From Glebionis coronaria (taxonomy: Eukaryota > Streptophyta > Magnoliopsida > Asterales > Asteraceae), in contig CM046878.1 in NCBI GenBank assembly GCA_025667525.1, forward strand, positions 101,385,237 to 101,449,236: a stretch of DNA of 64,000 nucleotides, given 5' to 3'. A program made the position numbers and the translations under genes. The notes beneath the pieces are model-generated. The model was not told the origin of the DNA. It saw only the letters and a program-made list of their open reading frames with translations, and made no database searches. This document shows, one piece after another, positions 1 through 10,181 of the stretch. How positions within the stretch are numbered: the first letter of the stretch is position 1; every line of letters begins with the position of its first letter.

Positions 1-565
1 CTGACTTAAGGTCGAACTTGGAGAGGACTTTAGCATTTGCCAGGTGTTGAAATAACGACTTCTTTTGTGGAAGTGGAAACTTAGCATCAGCTAAAAAGTG
101 GTTCAACGGTTGATAGTTAATGACCAACCTGAGCTTTCCACGAACTTGTTCGCTTCTTTTATTGACGTAAAAAGCCTCACATGCCCATGACGATGTGGTA
201 GGTTCAACAAATCCTTCAGCAACCAGTTGGTTGCATTATTCTAAAGCAAGCTGGTAATGATCTGGGTTCATTCCGGGGTGACTAGCTTTGGTAGGATTAA
301 CATCTTCGTTTTGCTTAAAAGGTAGTGAAACAAAGAATGAGGGATTCAACCACAAAGGTGAATGGTGTATTGTCAAAAACTCGGTGTGTGAGGAAGCACA
401 TGAGTCTTGAATAAGTTTTTTGTCTGATGCAGTTGATATCAGCAAGTGGTGGAGTAACACTTGCAACAAAAAGGCGATGCATGGTTGTCCAAAGGTTGAA
501 AAAGCTTTTCTAGTGAAGTCATGTGCCCGTCCATCGTAAGTTTGGTAGTTTATGTAGGATATCAA
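1..565 (-). pseudogene. Caulimovirid reverse transcriptase, N-terminal part
   Basis: The minus-strand frame across 565-1 reads as the spacer after the protease and then the palm start of a reverse transcriptase. An in-frame stop lies at 236-238, and the protease segment upstream is in a different frame, so there is a frameshift near 530. Recognisable RT blocks include FYVNKRSEQVRGKLRLV and FPLPQKKSLF, followed by SKFDLKS at the window edge, a wording typical of caulimovirid RTs rather than Ty3/gypsy ones. The catalytic YxDD box would lie beyond the window. It is broken and not expressible as one protein. Confidence 0.75.
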
Positions 566-1058
566 AACCGATCAAGAGATCTTTTCCATGCGAGCTCGAA
601 CCCAACAGCCTTCTTCTGATTACGCACTTTGGAAATAGGCGAATGTTAATGGGGACACTTATTTTGTCAATGACAAATTTATCTCCATTAGCGGTCATAA
701 AGCTCTGATGTTGAGGTCTCCAATAGTGGTCTGGTAAGATAGCAGGGTTCAGAATGGAAACAGACGCGCCGGTGTCGAAAAATGCAATAACTGGGATTGG
801 CTTTGCATACGCATCCGTAAGGAGGTGGATTTTGGCTAGTGGTAATGGTGGTTCTTCTTGTACTGGCAGTACATGTGGAATCGGATTGATCATGTGAATT
901 CGAAAATCATCATCACTAGTCAGAGAATCTGAGTCAGAGTCGTCATCAGATGGGAAATCTGAATAGGCTATTGTGCATAAGACTGAATCTCTCGGTTCAT
1001 CATCCAAAGAGTATAGTGACTCTAGATCAGAAAGATCGACTGGTTCAACCTGGTTCAA
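519..1058 (-). pseudogene. Caulimovirid aspartic protease segment
   Basis: A 179-codon open segment holds the retropepsin active site FFDTGASVSIL (Asp-Thr-Gly) followed by the second conserved block around LLIGFDILHKL. An acidic stretch rich in D and S precedes the protease. In a caulimovirid this domain frees the capsid and reverse transcriptase from the polyprotein. The segment is out of frame with both the zinc-knuckle segment upstream and the RT segment downstream, so at least two frameshifts flank it. Confidence 0.75.
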
Positions 1059-1407
1059 GGCTTGTAAAAGCGCTTGGGATTTTTTTCTTGTCTAGACAGT
1101 TTCTTGCAAAATGACCTTTCTTTTGGCATATGAAGCACCTATCTGAAGTCTTGCCACGTTGCTTCTTCTTGATTAATTTCCACATCTTGCTTCTTCGTTG
1201 AGAGAATCGGGGTTTTCTTGAAAAGGTTGAATAACGTTTGGAATGGATTTTCTTTTTTATATGGGTACATTCACATGATGACTTGTCTTTGCACTTGATT
1301 TTCAGGTACTTGTCATCGCAGGCTGACCCGAGGCGTTTTCCTGTACTTTCGAATTCGGCAAGAAACTTTTTCTGGTTGCAAAGCTTGGCTAAGGCATTCA
1401 TGATCAA
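1045..1407 (-). pseudogene. Caulimovirid nucleocapsid tail with CCHC zinc knuckle
   Basis: The segment is strongly basic (many K and R) and has one knuckle CFICQKKGHFARNC of the CX2CX4HX4C type, which binds RNA. In caulimovirids this knuckle sits at the C-terminus of the coat protein, directly after the segment at 1408-2043. A second cysteine group (CKDKSSCEC) lies upstream. It is separated from the coat segment by an in-frame stop next to 1408 and overlaps the protease segment in another frame. Confidence 0.75.
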
Positions 1408-2043
1408 CTAGTATAGTTCGCCAAGAGATGATTGAGCTATTGTGACATTTCTTTCTTCCAATTCCCGGTATGCTTCATTAACAAGGGATTCCAAAAAAGA
1501 GTTCAGGAAAACTTGCTCTAAATTGACATCGTCGACTCCATTCAAGTAATAAAATCGCTGAGACATACGATCATAATGTTTTTCTAAATCTTTCTTTTGG
1601 AAGGAGCAACATTTCATCTTGAGAAATTCTTCTCTGGCATGGGTAGTGTGTTCATAGGGGTTGCCAATGAACTCAGAGTATATGGAGCCTATAAAAGCTT
1701 CCGGGGATGCTGACTGCTGCAACTGTAGCTGGCGATATTCTCCAAGACTGAGGTACCAATCTCGTAGGCGCCCTTGGATTCGAGTAAGAAACCGCTTGAT
1801 GACTATGTCAATGGTGTAATATTGCAGTTCTGAAGAACACCATGTTAGCATCTCTGTACTTCTTTCACGCCATTTTGATGGTGGAAGGTCATCAAATGTG
1901 AAGTACTGCTTTATGTCAGACTGTGGAAAATCCGTGGAACTTTTTTGTGGTGTTTGGTTTTCTCCGTAATCATCTGGATCTGTTGATTCTGCATATTTTG
2001 GTTCTGCCATGAACAAGTGTTCAAATCCATCAACAATATCCAC
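1408..2043 (-). pseudogene. Caulimovirid coat-protein-like domain
   Basis: A 211-codon segment without obvious membrane or signal features. Its acidic N-terminus followed by a core with KWRERSTEML, RDWYLSLGEY and YRELEERNVTIAQ resembles the capsid core of caulimovirids and the Ty3 gag core. Position between a coiled-coil linker and the zinc knuckle supports this. It starts in a different frame from the linker, so a frameshift or stop near 2045-2060 separates them. Confidence 0.65.
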
Positions 2044-2058
2044 ATCTTCAGCCTCACG

Positions 2059-2826
2059 TCAAGAGTGGATGACTAGAGCTACGGAATGGCAGCACTGAGG
2101 TCTTTCGCTTTGTGTGAGGGATTGTAGGAAAGTTGAAACAGGGTTTACCCGCTCAATTGGAAGGACATCATGAACCTTAGAATGGGTTGTAGGGTTGGAT
2201 TCTTGTGGAGGAGTTTGGTTTTTGCTGGTGGAGGCTTTTAACTTTCTTTGTTCTGATGCCCACATGTTCAGTGAAGGTGACGATGTTTGGTTGTGGGATT
2301 GTGGTAATGGTTGAGGGTCAAACGATATTCCTACAAAAGGGGCGGATGGCAATCTCCAAGGATCATCAACAAGGGTTGAAATTCTTTTTTGCTTATGTTG
2401 TCTTTCCAGATCTTGGAGTTGAATTTTTAAGTTCTTCATTTCTGCTTCCTTTTGAGAGACGGAAGATGAAGATTGGGTTGCGGGTGATGTTTTTATGATT
2501 TTGATAAGTTCTCGGTGAAGCTCTTGGATTTTGAAACGAAGTTCATGGATGATACTCTCTAGGGATCCGACTTTTGATGAAAGATTTTGTTGGGTATATG
2601 CGAGCATGGTTTGCTGCGAGAGTATTTTTGCGAGAACCTTGTTTTGAGCAACAACATTTTCACTTTGCCAGTTTAGGGTAGCTTCCGCGGGACTAACAGT
2701 ATTTGCGAGTCCTGTGGGACCAATAATCGTTGGATTTTTTATCTTCCAGTCGTGCTTGGTTCGACTATCAGGATGCTCAAATGCAGTAAGGGCTGGGAAC
2801 TCTTGTTCAAATTCTTCTGAATACAA
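2059..2826 (-). pseudogene. Caulimovirid polyprotein linker with coiled coil
   Basis: A 255-codon open segment. Residues about 60-145 have heptad-like spacing of L, I and V with many E, K and Q (coiled coil), followed by a P/S/T/Q-rich linker. It contains the phrase NPTIIGPTGLANTVSPAEAT. It lies between the movement-protein-side segment (2880-3440) and the coat segment, where petuvirus-like polyproteins carry a region of unassigned role. No catalytic motif is visible, so function is not assigned. Confidence 0.55.
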
Positions 2827-2839
2827 TAAGAGGGTGTTG

Positions 2840-3440
2840 TTATTGAGAATACTGGTGAAGGTATTGTTTCTTTATCTTTCTATGGTTGTGGCGTTTGATA
2901 AATGATAGATAAAGCTTTTTGGTGATAGGGTGTAAGTGTTTGTGGTTGTAGCGGTGTTTTAGGTGGTTGTGGTGTTTTTGGTGGTTGTGGTGTCGTTGAT
3001 GGTTGTGGTATCTGGTTTTGCTTTGGGTATAAAACATAGTAGTCAAATTTCCCTGAGGGTTCTCCAAGAAGTCCAACTGTCGGGTCACCGTCTTCATATC
3101 TCCTTTTGAGTCTTTGTTGTGAAGACCTTCGTTTCTTAGGGACATCTTCCAAATCCTCAAGCTTTTGAGCTTCATCTAAACAACTTTCGCAATCGCATAC
3201 GTCCCACCATATGTGTTTGATTTCTTGAACATGCTCATTGGTCGCGGTTTGGCTGGGTTCTGCTGGTGCGATCATGTGGATTCCTGTTGGAAACACATTA
3301 GGTGCCTTTGGTTGCGAGAATTTGATCTCCACGAGACCATTCTCATGTCTAACAAATTCTGGAGCTGGGTTCGATCGAGCAGGAGCTTGATGGATTTGCT
3401 CATAATTTGTTATCCACTTTTCTGGAAGTACTTTGAGTAA
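2840..3440 (-). pseudogene. Caulimovirid segment downstream of the movement-protein domain
   Basis: The minus frame reads from about 3440 (phrase [16 protein letters not shown]) through a segment with a paired-cysteine phrase VCDCESCLDE, a basic patch (KKRRSSQQRLKRR) and GEPSGKFDYYVLYPKQ, then a run of P/Q/T repeats (TPQPPKTPQPPK). I recognise the arrangement from petuvirus-like polyproteins after the movement protein. The movement-protein core itself is not present; the viral match stops where gypsy sequence on the other strand begins. Confidence 0.6.
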
Positions 3441-4175
3441 CTCGTCTCGAGATAACTACTTTGGTATGTATGTACAGGTTGGAGTTGCATTTGCGTCTAT
3501 GTCGATGAGTACACATAAGCCTTATGGTTTACTTCAGCCACTCCCCACTCCTAACCAAGTCTGGGAAGATCTGACAATGGACTTCATCACAAAGTTGCCT
3601 CTCTCAAACGGGAAAACAGCTATATGGGTGATTGTTGACTTGACCGTCTTACAAAAGAGGTGCATTTTGTTGCACTGCCGCCTAACTATACTGCTATCAC
3701 TATAGCCATTACATTCTTGCAGACAATATATCGCCTCCATGGTCCGCCCAAATCGATTGTCTCCTATCGTGACCCACTTTTTCTAATTCCTTTTTGGCAT
3801 GATCTTTTTAAACAGTTGGGCACTACACTCCGTCATTCAAGTGGATACCATCCGCAAACCGATGGGCAAAGAGAAGTGGTCAATCGTTGTTTGGAATCTT
3901 ATCTTCAATGTTTCTCAATTGACGAGCCTAAAACATGGCAACGTTATTTGTATTAGGCCGAGTATTGGTACAACACCACCCGTCAACAACTTATTGATTA
4001 GTTTAAAGACACGTTAAAGCAAACCAGAGAGTGAATGATATCTCAGGCTAATCGTCACCATATGGAGAAAACCATTGTAGTCGATGATTGGGTTTATGTT
4101 CAGTTGAGGATTTACCGTCAAACCACAATCGCTGACCGATCAAATTATATCACAAAAATCTCACAACATAAATCA
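3441..4175 (+). pseudogene. Ty3/gypsy (chromovirus-type) integrase remnant
   Basis: The plus strand shows a broken integrase core: [19 protein letters not shown] then [13 protein letters not shown] (first catalytic Asp), then in another frame [15 protein letters not shown], then SSGYHPQTDGQREVVNRCLE with the catalytic Glu kept, and after a stop a C-terminal block with VVDDWVYVQLRIYRQ. The wording is that of Tekay/Del-type chromovirus integrases. Frameshifts lie near 3655 and after 3950. No RT, LTR or chromodomain is visible, so this is a short fossil. Confidence 0.8.
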
Positions 4176-4425
4176 AAACAAGAACACCAGTTAAGAAACA
4201 ATTTTCAAAACAAGAACACCAGTTAAAATAACAATTTTTATCTATGTGGGACAACTTATTACTACGTATTAATATGTTTATTAATTAAATCGGGCTATAA
4301 ACTTTAACGGTCGTTAAGTATTAAGAGTTAAGGATTAACGGTCATTGTGGAATTAAATAGAAGAGGAAAAGAATGTTTCTATAACACCCGTAAGGGGTGT
4401 TCGACCGTCAGTTATACACAAAGGG

Positions 4426-4428
<3 letters not shown>

Positions 4429-4456
<28 letters not shown>
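4429..4456 (+). repeat. 28-base poly-G run
   Basis: An uninterrupted run of 28 G, preceded by GGGGGA. It could form G-quadruplex structures and is a likely place for length errors in sequencing or assembly. It sits directly upstream of a TATA box. Confidence 0.95.
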
Positions 4457-4465
4457 TTCTGGGCC

Positions 4466-4473
4466 TATATAAA
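4466..4473 (+). promoter_or_regulatory. TATA-box-like TATATAAA
   Basis: TATATAAA followed about 40 bases later by a CT-rich tract (CTCTTCCTCTCTCTCTC), a usual arrangement for a plant core promoter and pyrimidine-rich leader. No downstream gene is recognised except the CYP706 pseudogene 690 bases away, so it may be a relic of that promoter or of a retroelement LTR. Confidence 0.4.
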
Positions 4474-5162
4474 CACCCGTAAGCCTTCATAATTTTTCAC
4501 CCCATAATCTCTTCCTCTCTCTCTCTCTTTGCGATCGGCGACCAAACACACCTTAGGGTTTCGTTTGGTTTGTTTGGTTTCTTGAATCAAGTTCTAACCC
4601 CTCTCTAGGGTTGTTGGGTTGATTTTCCACTAGACGTTGAAGCTCGGTTTATACGTACTAGCGTTATGGTTAACTCGTTATTATACGTGTGTATAAGAAC
4701 GTAATATAGTCTTACTTTAGACTATATGTTGGATTCGGTGAATTGTTCTTATCTTGTGGAATCGCACTAGCTAAAAGGTATGTAACCCTAGTTCGATTAA
4801 TTATGAATGCGTTATTATTATGATCTTGTTAAATCGCTTCCGTTATACGTGTTTTGATCTTTGTTATGATTATTTAATTGTTATGAACTTCATAAACCTT
4901 CACTCATAGTATAGCAGTCACTTTTCGAGCTTTTAGTAGTCATTAATGTGTATAAATCCGAGAGACGATGTAATCGGCAAGTACTAAACTCCTAACTGAT
5001 TTTCATTCACCTGGTCGCTACTCTGACTAACTCAACGGTGGTTATGATCCGTTGGTCTATATCTTTTTTCTAATTTTGTGACATCTATTTAGTAAGCTTT
5101 TGTAAGCTTTTGAAATAACAGGTCAAATGAAAGACTAGAATTTTGTGAGTAGTATTAGTTGA

Positions 5163-6337
5163 ATGAATTCTTGTAATATTTGCACATATGCTCAAATTGG
5201 TTATGGGATGTTTCCCTATACTAGAATGAGTAGAGCTCTCTTGCCACCAGGCCCCTATGGCTTACCAGTTGTAGGGTACCTCCCGTTTCTCAGTTCCAAC
5301 TTGCATGAAAGATTCACAGAGATGGCTCACAGATATATGGTCCTATCTTCAGCCTCAGGTTGGGAAGTAAGCTTCACATTGTAGATGTGAACTGTGGACC
5401 TTGCAAAGTGAGTGGTTCGTGACCTGGACTAGACTTTTGCTAACGCAGACCTACTCTCACTGCATTATCGGGGCTTGATGTACAAGGCAAACAACGACAA
5501 CTGCAAAAGGAACGGAAAAATCTTGATAATATTTTTCACAGTATAATGAAGAAGAATCAAAGCTATCTCCAAGGAAACAGCAGGAGCTGTTGAGGAAGAT
5601 GGAAGGAAAGATTTTATGAGTATGTTATTAGATCCTCCTACTGAATATCAAGATGCTACATTGTCTTTGACCATCGACCAAATAAAAACCCTATTAATAA
5701 TACGTTTCTCTATGATTATTGTTATATACAGCTACAAATGCACTAATACACTAATTCTAATAACAGGACATAGTGGTCAGGGAACAGATACAACAACATC
5801 AACAATGGTCGAATGGGTTACGGCAAAGATTTTGCATAATTCTAGTATGAACATTGTTGAAGAATAACATCTACCCAAGTTGACATACTGGGATGAAGTG
5901 AGACATTTAGACTACATCCTCCACTTCCTCTCCTAGTCCATAGATGGAACTTGCATGGCAGCAAGATATACACAATTCCAAAAGGTAATATCGTCTATGT
6001 GAATGTTTGCGCAATTCACCATGATCCCCAAAACTGGACGAATCCCTTAGAGTTCAAGCCTGAGAGGTTCTTGAGAAGCAAATGGGATTACAATGGAAAT
6101 AATTTGATGTTTTTGCCATTTGGATCAGGAAGAAGAATATGCGCCCAGGAAGCAACCCCCCTTGGGACGAAGATGTTGATTTACATGTTGGCATCACTCT
6201 TGCATTCTTTTGAGCGGAGTTTGCCTAAAGATGAAGTGTTCGAGCTTTCTGACAAGTTTGGATTTGTGACGACGAAAAGGAAACCACTAGTTGATGTACC
6301 CTCTCAAAGATTACCTGACAAAAGCCTTTATAACTAG
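5163..6337 (+). pseudogene. Cytochrome P450 pseudogene, CYP706-like
   Basis: Pieces of a plant microsomal P450 appear in order: the proline-rich hinge LLPPGPYGLPVVGYLPFL and HERFTEMAHRY (5236-5340), a decayed B-region reading PPLTALSGLDV-like after frameshifts, TIDQIKTLL (about 5670), then the I-helix oxygen-binding phrase GTDTTTSTMVEW after a likely intron (acceptor AACAG before 5768, donor lost), a destroyed K-helix (no ExxR), and a nearly intact last exon 5951-6337. That exon has PKGNIVYVNVCAIHHDPQNW, PERF and the heme loop FLPFGSGRRIC with the heme-ligand Cys codon at 6140-6142. Two extra residues follow the Cys (QEAT instead of the usual short loop). The wording matches the CYP706 family, ER-anchored monooxygenases of specialised metabolism. 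Most of the middle of the protein is deleted, so it cannot work. Confidence 0.85.
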
Positions 6338-6695
6338 TTGAAAAGATGTAAGTTGTATGATAAACAAGATACATGTCTTTCATTGGCCTGTGTTATATAA
6401 TGTCCACTCGTGTTTAAAAAGGTGAATGTGTAATGCACCTTTAAGATTAAGAATTGCCTCATTTGTAATTAAATATCGATAAGAAAAAAGTACCCAATTG
6501 ATAGCTAGGTTATTGGTACAGTTTCAGTAGCTGCAACTCTTCAAGTATCATTCACCTCACCGACTCCGGGTTATCCAAATGGGCCCTAGGATCAGTCGGC
6601 TCGCAATGTCGAGCGGAAACCAGGTAACCCAAAGGAAATAAAATATTCTATACATCAGGAAGTCTCTGATTTATATTATGAGAAATGGCCTCCTT
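6338..6695. other. 3' flank of the P450 pseudogene
   Basis: AT-rich sequence with no open frame, repeat or RNA gene that I can support. It ends at the CACTA target duplication. Confidence 0.5.
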
Positions 6696-6698
6696 TGA
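6696..6698 (+). repeat. Target site duplication TGA, left copy
   Basis: TGA directly precedes CACTACAACA. The same TGA follows TGTTGTAGTG at 37621-37623. A 3-bp duplication is the hallmark of CACTA (En/Spm) insertion. Confidence 0.85.
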
Positions 6699-6723
6699 CA
6701 CTACAACAATCCAGCCCTTCCCC
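6699..6723 (+). repeat. CACTA left terminal inverted repeat
   Basis: Starts CACTACAACA. Pairs with the reverse complement of 37596-37620; 21 of 25 positions agree by eye, with the first ten perfect. Confidence 0.85.
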
Positions 6724-6734
6724 ATCGGGGTTTT

Positions 6735-7135
6735 CCCCAGCGACATAATGTCGCTGGGGAAAAGTCGCTAAACGACAAAAACTTTCTGACGTGGCAAACT
6801 TTCTCGAAAAAATTTTGATCAAAAAATAAAGAAAATTTTCCCCAGCGACATGTCGCTGGGGAAAAGTTGACTGAATTTTGACCAAACTACTTCACAATTA
6901 ATGCAAGCGGGAGATTAATCCGCCAACTTTTCCCCAGCGACATGTCGCTGGGGAAACTTTCTCCCACGTCTAATCCAAGTGATTAGCGTTAATGCGGTGT
7001 TTAATTTATGCCAAAACTTTTCCCCAGCGACATGTCGCTGGGGAAACTTTTTAGGATTCCCTCCATAGATATTCAGTTAACGCGCCTATTTTACAAAAAA
7101 CGAACAAAAGTTTCCCCAGCGACATGTCGCTGGGG
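6735..7135. repeat. Left subterminal palindromes (5 copies)
   Basis: Five copies of a palindrome made of CCCCAGCGACA joined to its reverse complement: 6735-6759 (with 3 extra central bases), 6840-6861, 6932-6953, 7022-7043 and 7114-7135. They are spaced about 90-105 bases apart and usually flanked by TTTT and AAA. In CACTA elements such subterminal repeats bind the TNPA-like protein and bring the ends together. Apparent small ORFs across them are by-products of the repeat. Confidence 0.9.
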
Positions 7136-7549
7136 AAACGCTGACTTCTATTTGACCACAAATTTTCAAAAAATGTGTAATGTTTATATAATATTTTAGT
7201 AAATATAATATATATATTAAAAAATATAGTTATTACAATTTAAAATAGTATATCTCTTTTTATGATAAAAAAAAGTGAGACAAATGGTTAATTTTCCCGC
7301 TAATGTTTTCCGCCAATGTTTTTCCGCCAACATTTTGCCCGCCAAAAGTTAACATTCACTGATAATTGTTAACATTCATTGTTAATATTAATTAAAAATT
7401 GTTAACATTCATTGAGGCTTACAAACAGACACGCCTAAACCTAACTTTATTCTACACGGACACTTAAACACGCGCTTAATTAAACATGGATATTAAACCG
7501 CTAATAGACTCATAAACACGAAAACAAATACATCATAAACTAGTTCAAA
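7136..7549. other. CACTA internal spacer
   Basis: AT-rich sequence with short repeats (CCGCCAA several times near 7300-7345; GTTAACATTCA three times near 7345-7410). No gene is visible. Confidence 0.5.
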
Positions 7550-7711
7550 CGAATGTTCCCCATGTCATCGTAAAGGTCGTGAAGTAGTGCAGCTGAATCC
7601 AATGTGTGCCTATCGGAGTTGCGGTACAACTCTATCGTACGCTCAAGGTCTGGTAGAAGAGCTTGGAGAAGAAATTGGAATCGTTGAAGGTCTGGTAGAA
7701 GAGCTTGAACC
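7550..7711 (-). pseudogene. Possible truncated minus-strand coding end
   Basis: A minus-strand frame stays open for about 53 codons and ends with TAG at 7550-7552. It reads like real protein rather than repeat: an amphipathic segment with DLERTIELYRNSDRHTLD and ALLHDLYDDMGN. A phrase QALLPDL occurs twice because a 20-base DNA segment is duplicated 43 bases apart. It is cut off where the 33-bp minisatellite begins. I do not recognise the family; it could be the 3' end of a lost CACTA gene or a captured host fragment. Confidence 0.3.
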
Positions 7712-10181
7712 TATAATGATGAACCCTATCTAATTCAATGAACCTATAATGATGAAACCTATCTAATACATTGAACCTCTAATGATGAACCCTATCTAAT
7801 ACATTGAACCTATAATGATGAACCCTATCTAATACATTGAACCTCTAATGTTGAACCCTATCTAATACATTGAACCTCTAATGATGAACCCTATCTAATT
7901 CAATGAACCCTATCTAATACATTGAACCTATAATGATGAACCCTATCTAATACGTTGAACCTCTAATGATGAACCCTATCTAATACATTGAACCTCTAAT
8001 GATGAACCCTATCTAATACATTGAACCTATAATGTTGAACCTTATCTAATACATTGAACCTATAATGATGAACCCTATCTAATTCAATGAACCTATAATG
8101 ATGAACCCTATCTAATATATTGAACCTCTAATGATGAACCCTATCTAATTCAATGAACCTCTAATGTTGAAACCTATCTAATACATTGAACCTCTAATGA
8201 TGAACCCTATCTAATACGTTGAACCTCTAATGATGAACCCTATCTAATACATTGAACCTCTAATGATGAACCCTATCTAATACATTGAACCTATAATGTT
8301 GAACCCTATCTAATACATTGAACCTATAATGATGAACCCTATCTAATTCAATGAACCTATAATGATGAACCCTATCTAATACATTGAACCTCTAATGATG
8401 AACCCTATCTAATTCAATGAACCTCTAATGTTGAAACCTATCTAATACATTGAACCTATAATGATGAACCCTATCTAATACATTGAACCTATAATGATGA
8501 ACCCTATCTAATACATTGAACCTCTAATGTTGAACCCTATCTAATACATTGAACCTCTAATGATGAACCCTATCTAATTCAATGAACCCTATCTAATACA
8601 TTTAACCTATAATGATGAACCCTATCTAATACGTTGAACCTCTAATGATGAACCCTATCTAATACATTGAACCTCTAATGATGAACCCTATCTAATACAT
8701 TGAATCTATAATGTTGAACCCTATCTAATACATTGAACCTATAATGATGAACCCTATCTAATTCAATGAACCTATAATGATGAACCCTATCTAATATATT
8801 GAACCTCTAATGATGAACCCTATCTAATTCAATGAACCTCTAATGTTGAAACCTATCTAATACATTGAACCTCTAATGATGAACCCTATCTAATACGTTG
8901 AACCTCTAATGATGAACCCTATCTAATACATTGAACCTCTAATGATGAACCCTATCTAATACATTGAACCTCTAATGATGAACCCTATCTAATACATTGA
9001 ACCTATAATGTTGAACCCTATCTAATACATTGAACCTATAATGATGAACCCTATCTAATTCAATGAACCTATAATGATGAACCCTATCTAATACATTGAA
9101 CCTCTAATGATGAACCCTATCTAATTCAATGAACCTCTAATGTTGAAACCTATCTAATACATTGAACCTATAATGATGAACCCTATCTAATACATTGAAC
9201 CTATAATGATGAACCCTATCTAATACATTGAACCTCTAATGTTGAACCCTATCTAATACATTGAACCTCTAATGATGAACCCTATCTAATTCAATGAACC
9301 CTATCTAATACATTGAACCTATAATGATGAACCCTATCTAATACGTTGAACCTCTAATGATGAACCCTATCTAATACATTGAACCTCTAATGATGAACCC
9401 TATCTAATACATTGAACCTATAATGTTGAACCCTATCTAATACATTGAACCTATAATGATAAACCCTATCTAATTCAATGAACCTATAATGATGAACCCT
9501 ATCTAATACATTGAACCTCTAATGATGAACCCTATCTAATTCAATGAACCTCTAATGTTGAAGCCTATCTAATACATTGAACCTCTAATGATGAACCCTA
9601 TCTAATACGTTGAACCTCTAATGATGAACCCTATCTAATACATTGAACCTCTAATGATGAACCCTATCTAATACATTGAACCTATAATGTTGAACCCTAT
9701 CTAATACATTGAACCTATAATGATGAACCCTATCTAATTCAATGAACCTATAATAATGAACCCTATCTAATACATTGAACCTCTAATGATGAACCCTATC
9801 TAATTCAATGAACCTCTAATGTTGAAACCTATCTAATACATTGAACCTATAATGATGAACCCTATCTAATACATTGAACCTATAATGATGAACCCTATCT
9901 AATACATTGAACCTCTAATGTTGAACCCTATCTAATACATTGAACCTCTAATGATGAACCCTATCTAATTCAATGAACCCTATCTAATACATTGAACCTA
10001 TAATGATGAACCCTATCTAATACGTTGAACCTCTAATGATGAACCTTATCTAATACATTGAACCTCTAATGATGAACCCTATCTAATACATTGAACCTAT
10101 AATGTTGAACCCTATCTAATACATTGAACCTATAATGATGAACCCTATCTAATTCAATGAACCTATAATGATGAACCCTAT
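7705..10181. repeat. 33-bp minisatellite, left part (about 75 units)
   Basis: Tandem units of 33 bases of the type CTAATACATTGAACC-TCTAATGATGAACCCTAT, with variants (TTCAATG for TACATTG, CTATAATG for CTCTAATG, GTTG for GATG). A distinctive 19-base short unit recurs with its CAATGAACCC word at 7901, 8580, 9292 and 9971, giving a higher-order period of 679, 712 and 679 bases (20 or 21 full units plus the short one). Every unit has stops in the forward frames and no ORF of note crosses the array. It is interrupted by Athila and resumes at 32502. Confidence 0.95.
10177..10181 (+). repeat. Athila target site duplication CCTAT, left
   Basis: CCTAT precedes the LTR start TGACAC and recurs at 32502-32506 directly after the far LTR end ACCTATCA. 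It lies inside a minisatellite unit. Confidence 0.85.

Larger units (their letters stand above)
1..3440 (-). other. Endogenous caulimovirid (petuvirus-like) fragment, degraded
   Basis: Read on the minus strand from 3440 to 1, consecutive open segments give, in order, a region ending a movement-protein-like part, a coiled-coil linker, a coat-protein-like domain, a CCHC zinc knuckle, an aspartic protease and the start of a reverse transcriptase. This single-polyprotein order is that of petuviruses and related endogenous pararetroviruses (Caulimoviridae). The segments are separated by stop codons and frameshifts (for example near 530, at 236-238, near 1050 and near 2050), so no intact polyprotein remains. 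The rest of the RT and RNase H lies outside the window, and the other end stops at about 3440 against a gypsy remnant. Family assignment comes from domain order and motifs; I cannot rank genera without a phylogeny. Confidence 0.75.
4176..5162. other. Intergenic stretch with promoter-like leader and G28 tract
   Basis: No coding region is visible. It holds a 28-G homopolymer (4429-4456) and, 9 bases later, a TATA box with a CT-rich leader. The word AACACCCGTAAG occurs twice (about 4383 and 4473). The sequence after the TATA box reads like a 5' leader (TTAGGGTTTCG; a possible donor AAAG/GTATGT near 4777), but I cannot connect it to any coding exon. Confidence 0.4.

Noticed and set aside
7705..10181. 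Regular short repeats resembling a CRISPR array
   Set aside because: Units are contiguous 33-mers without unique spacers, in plant nuclear DNA inside a transposon; it is a minisatellite.
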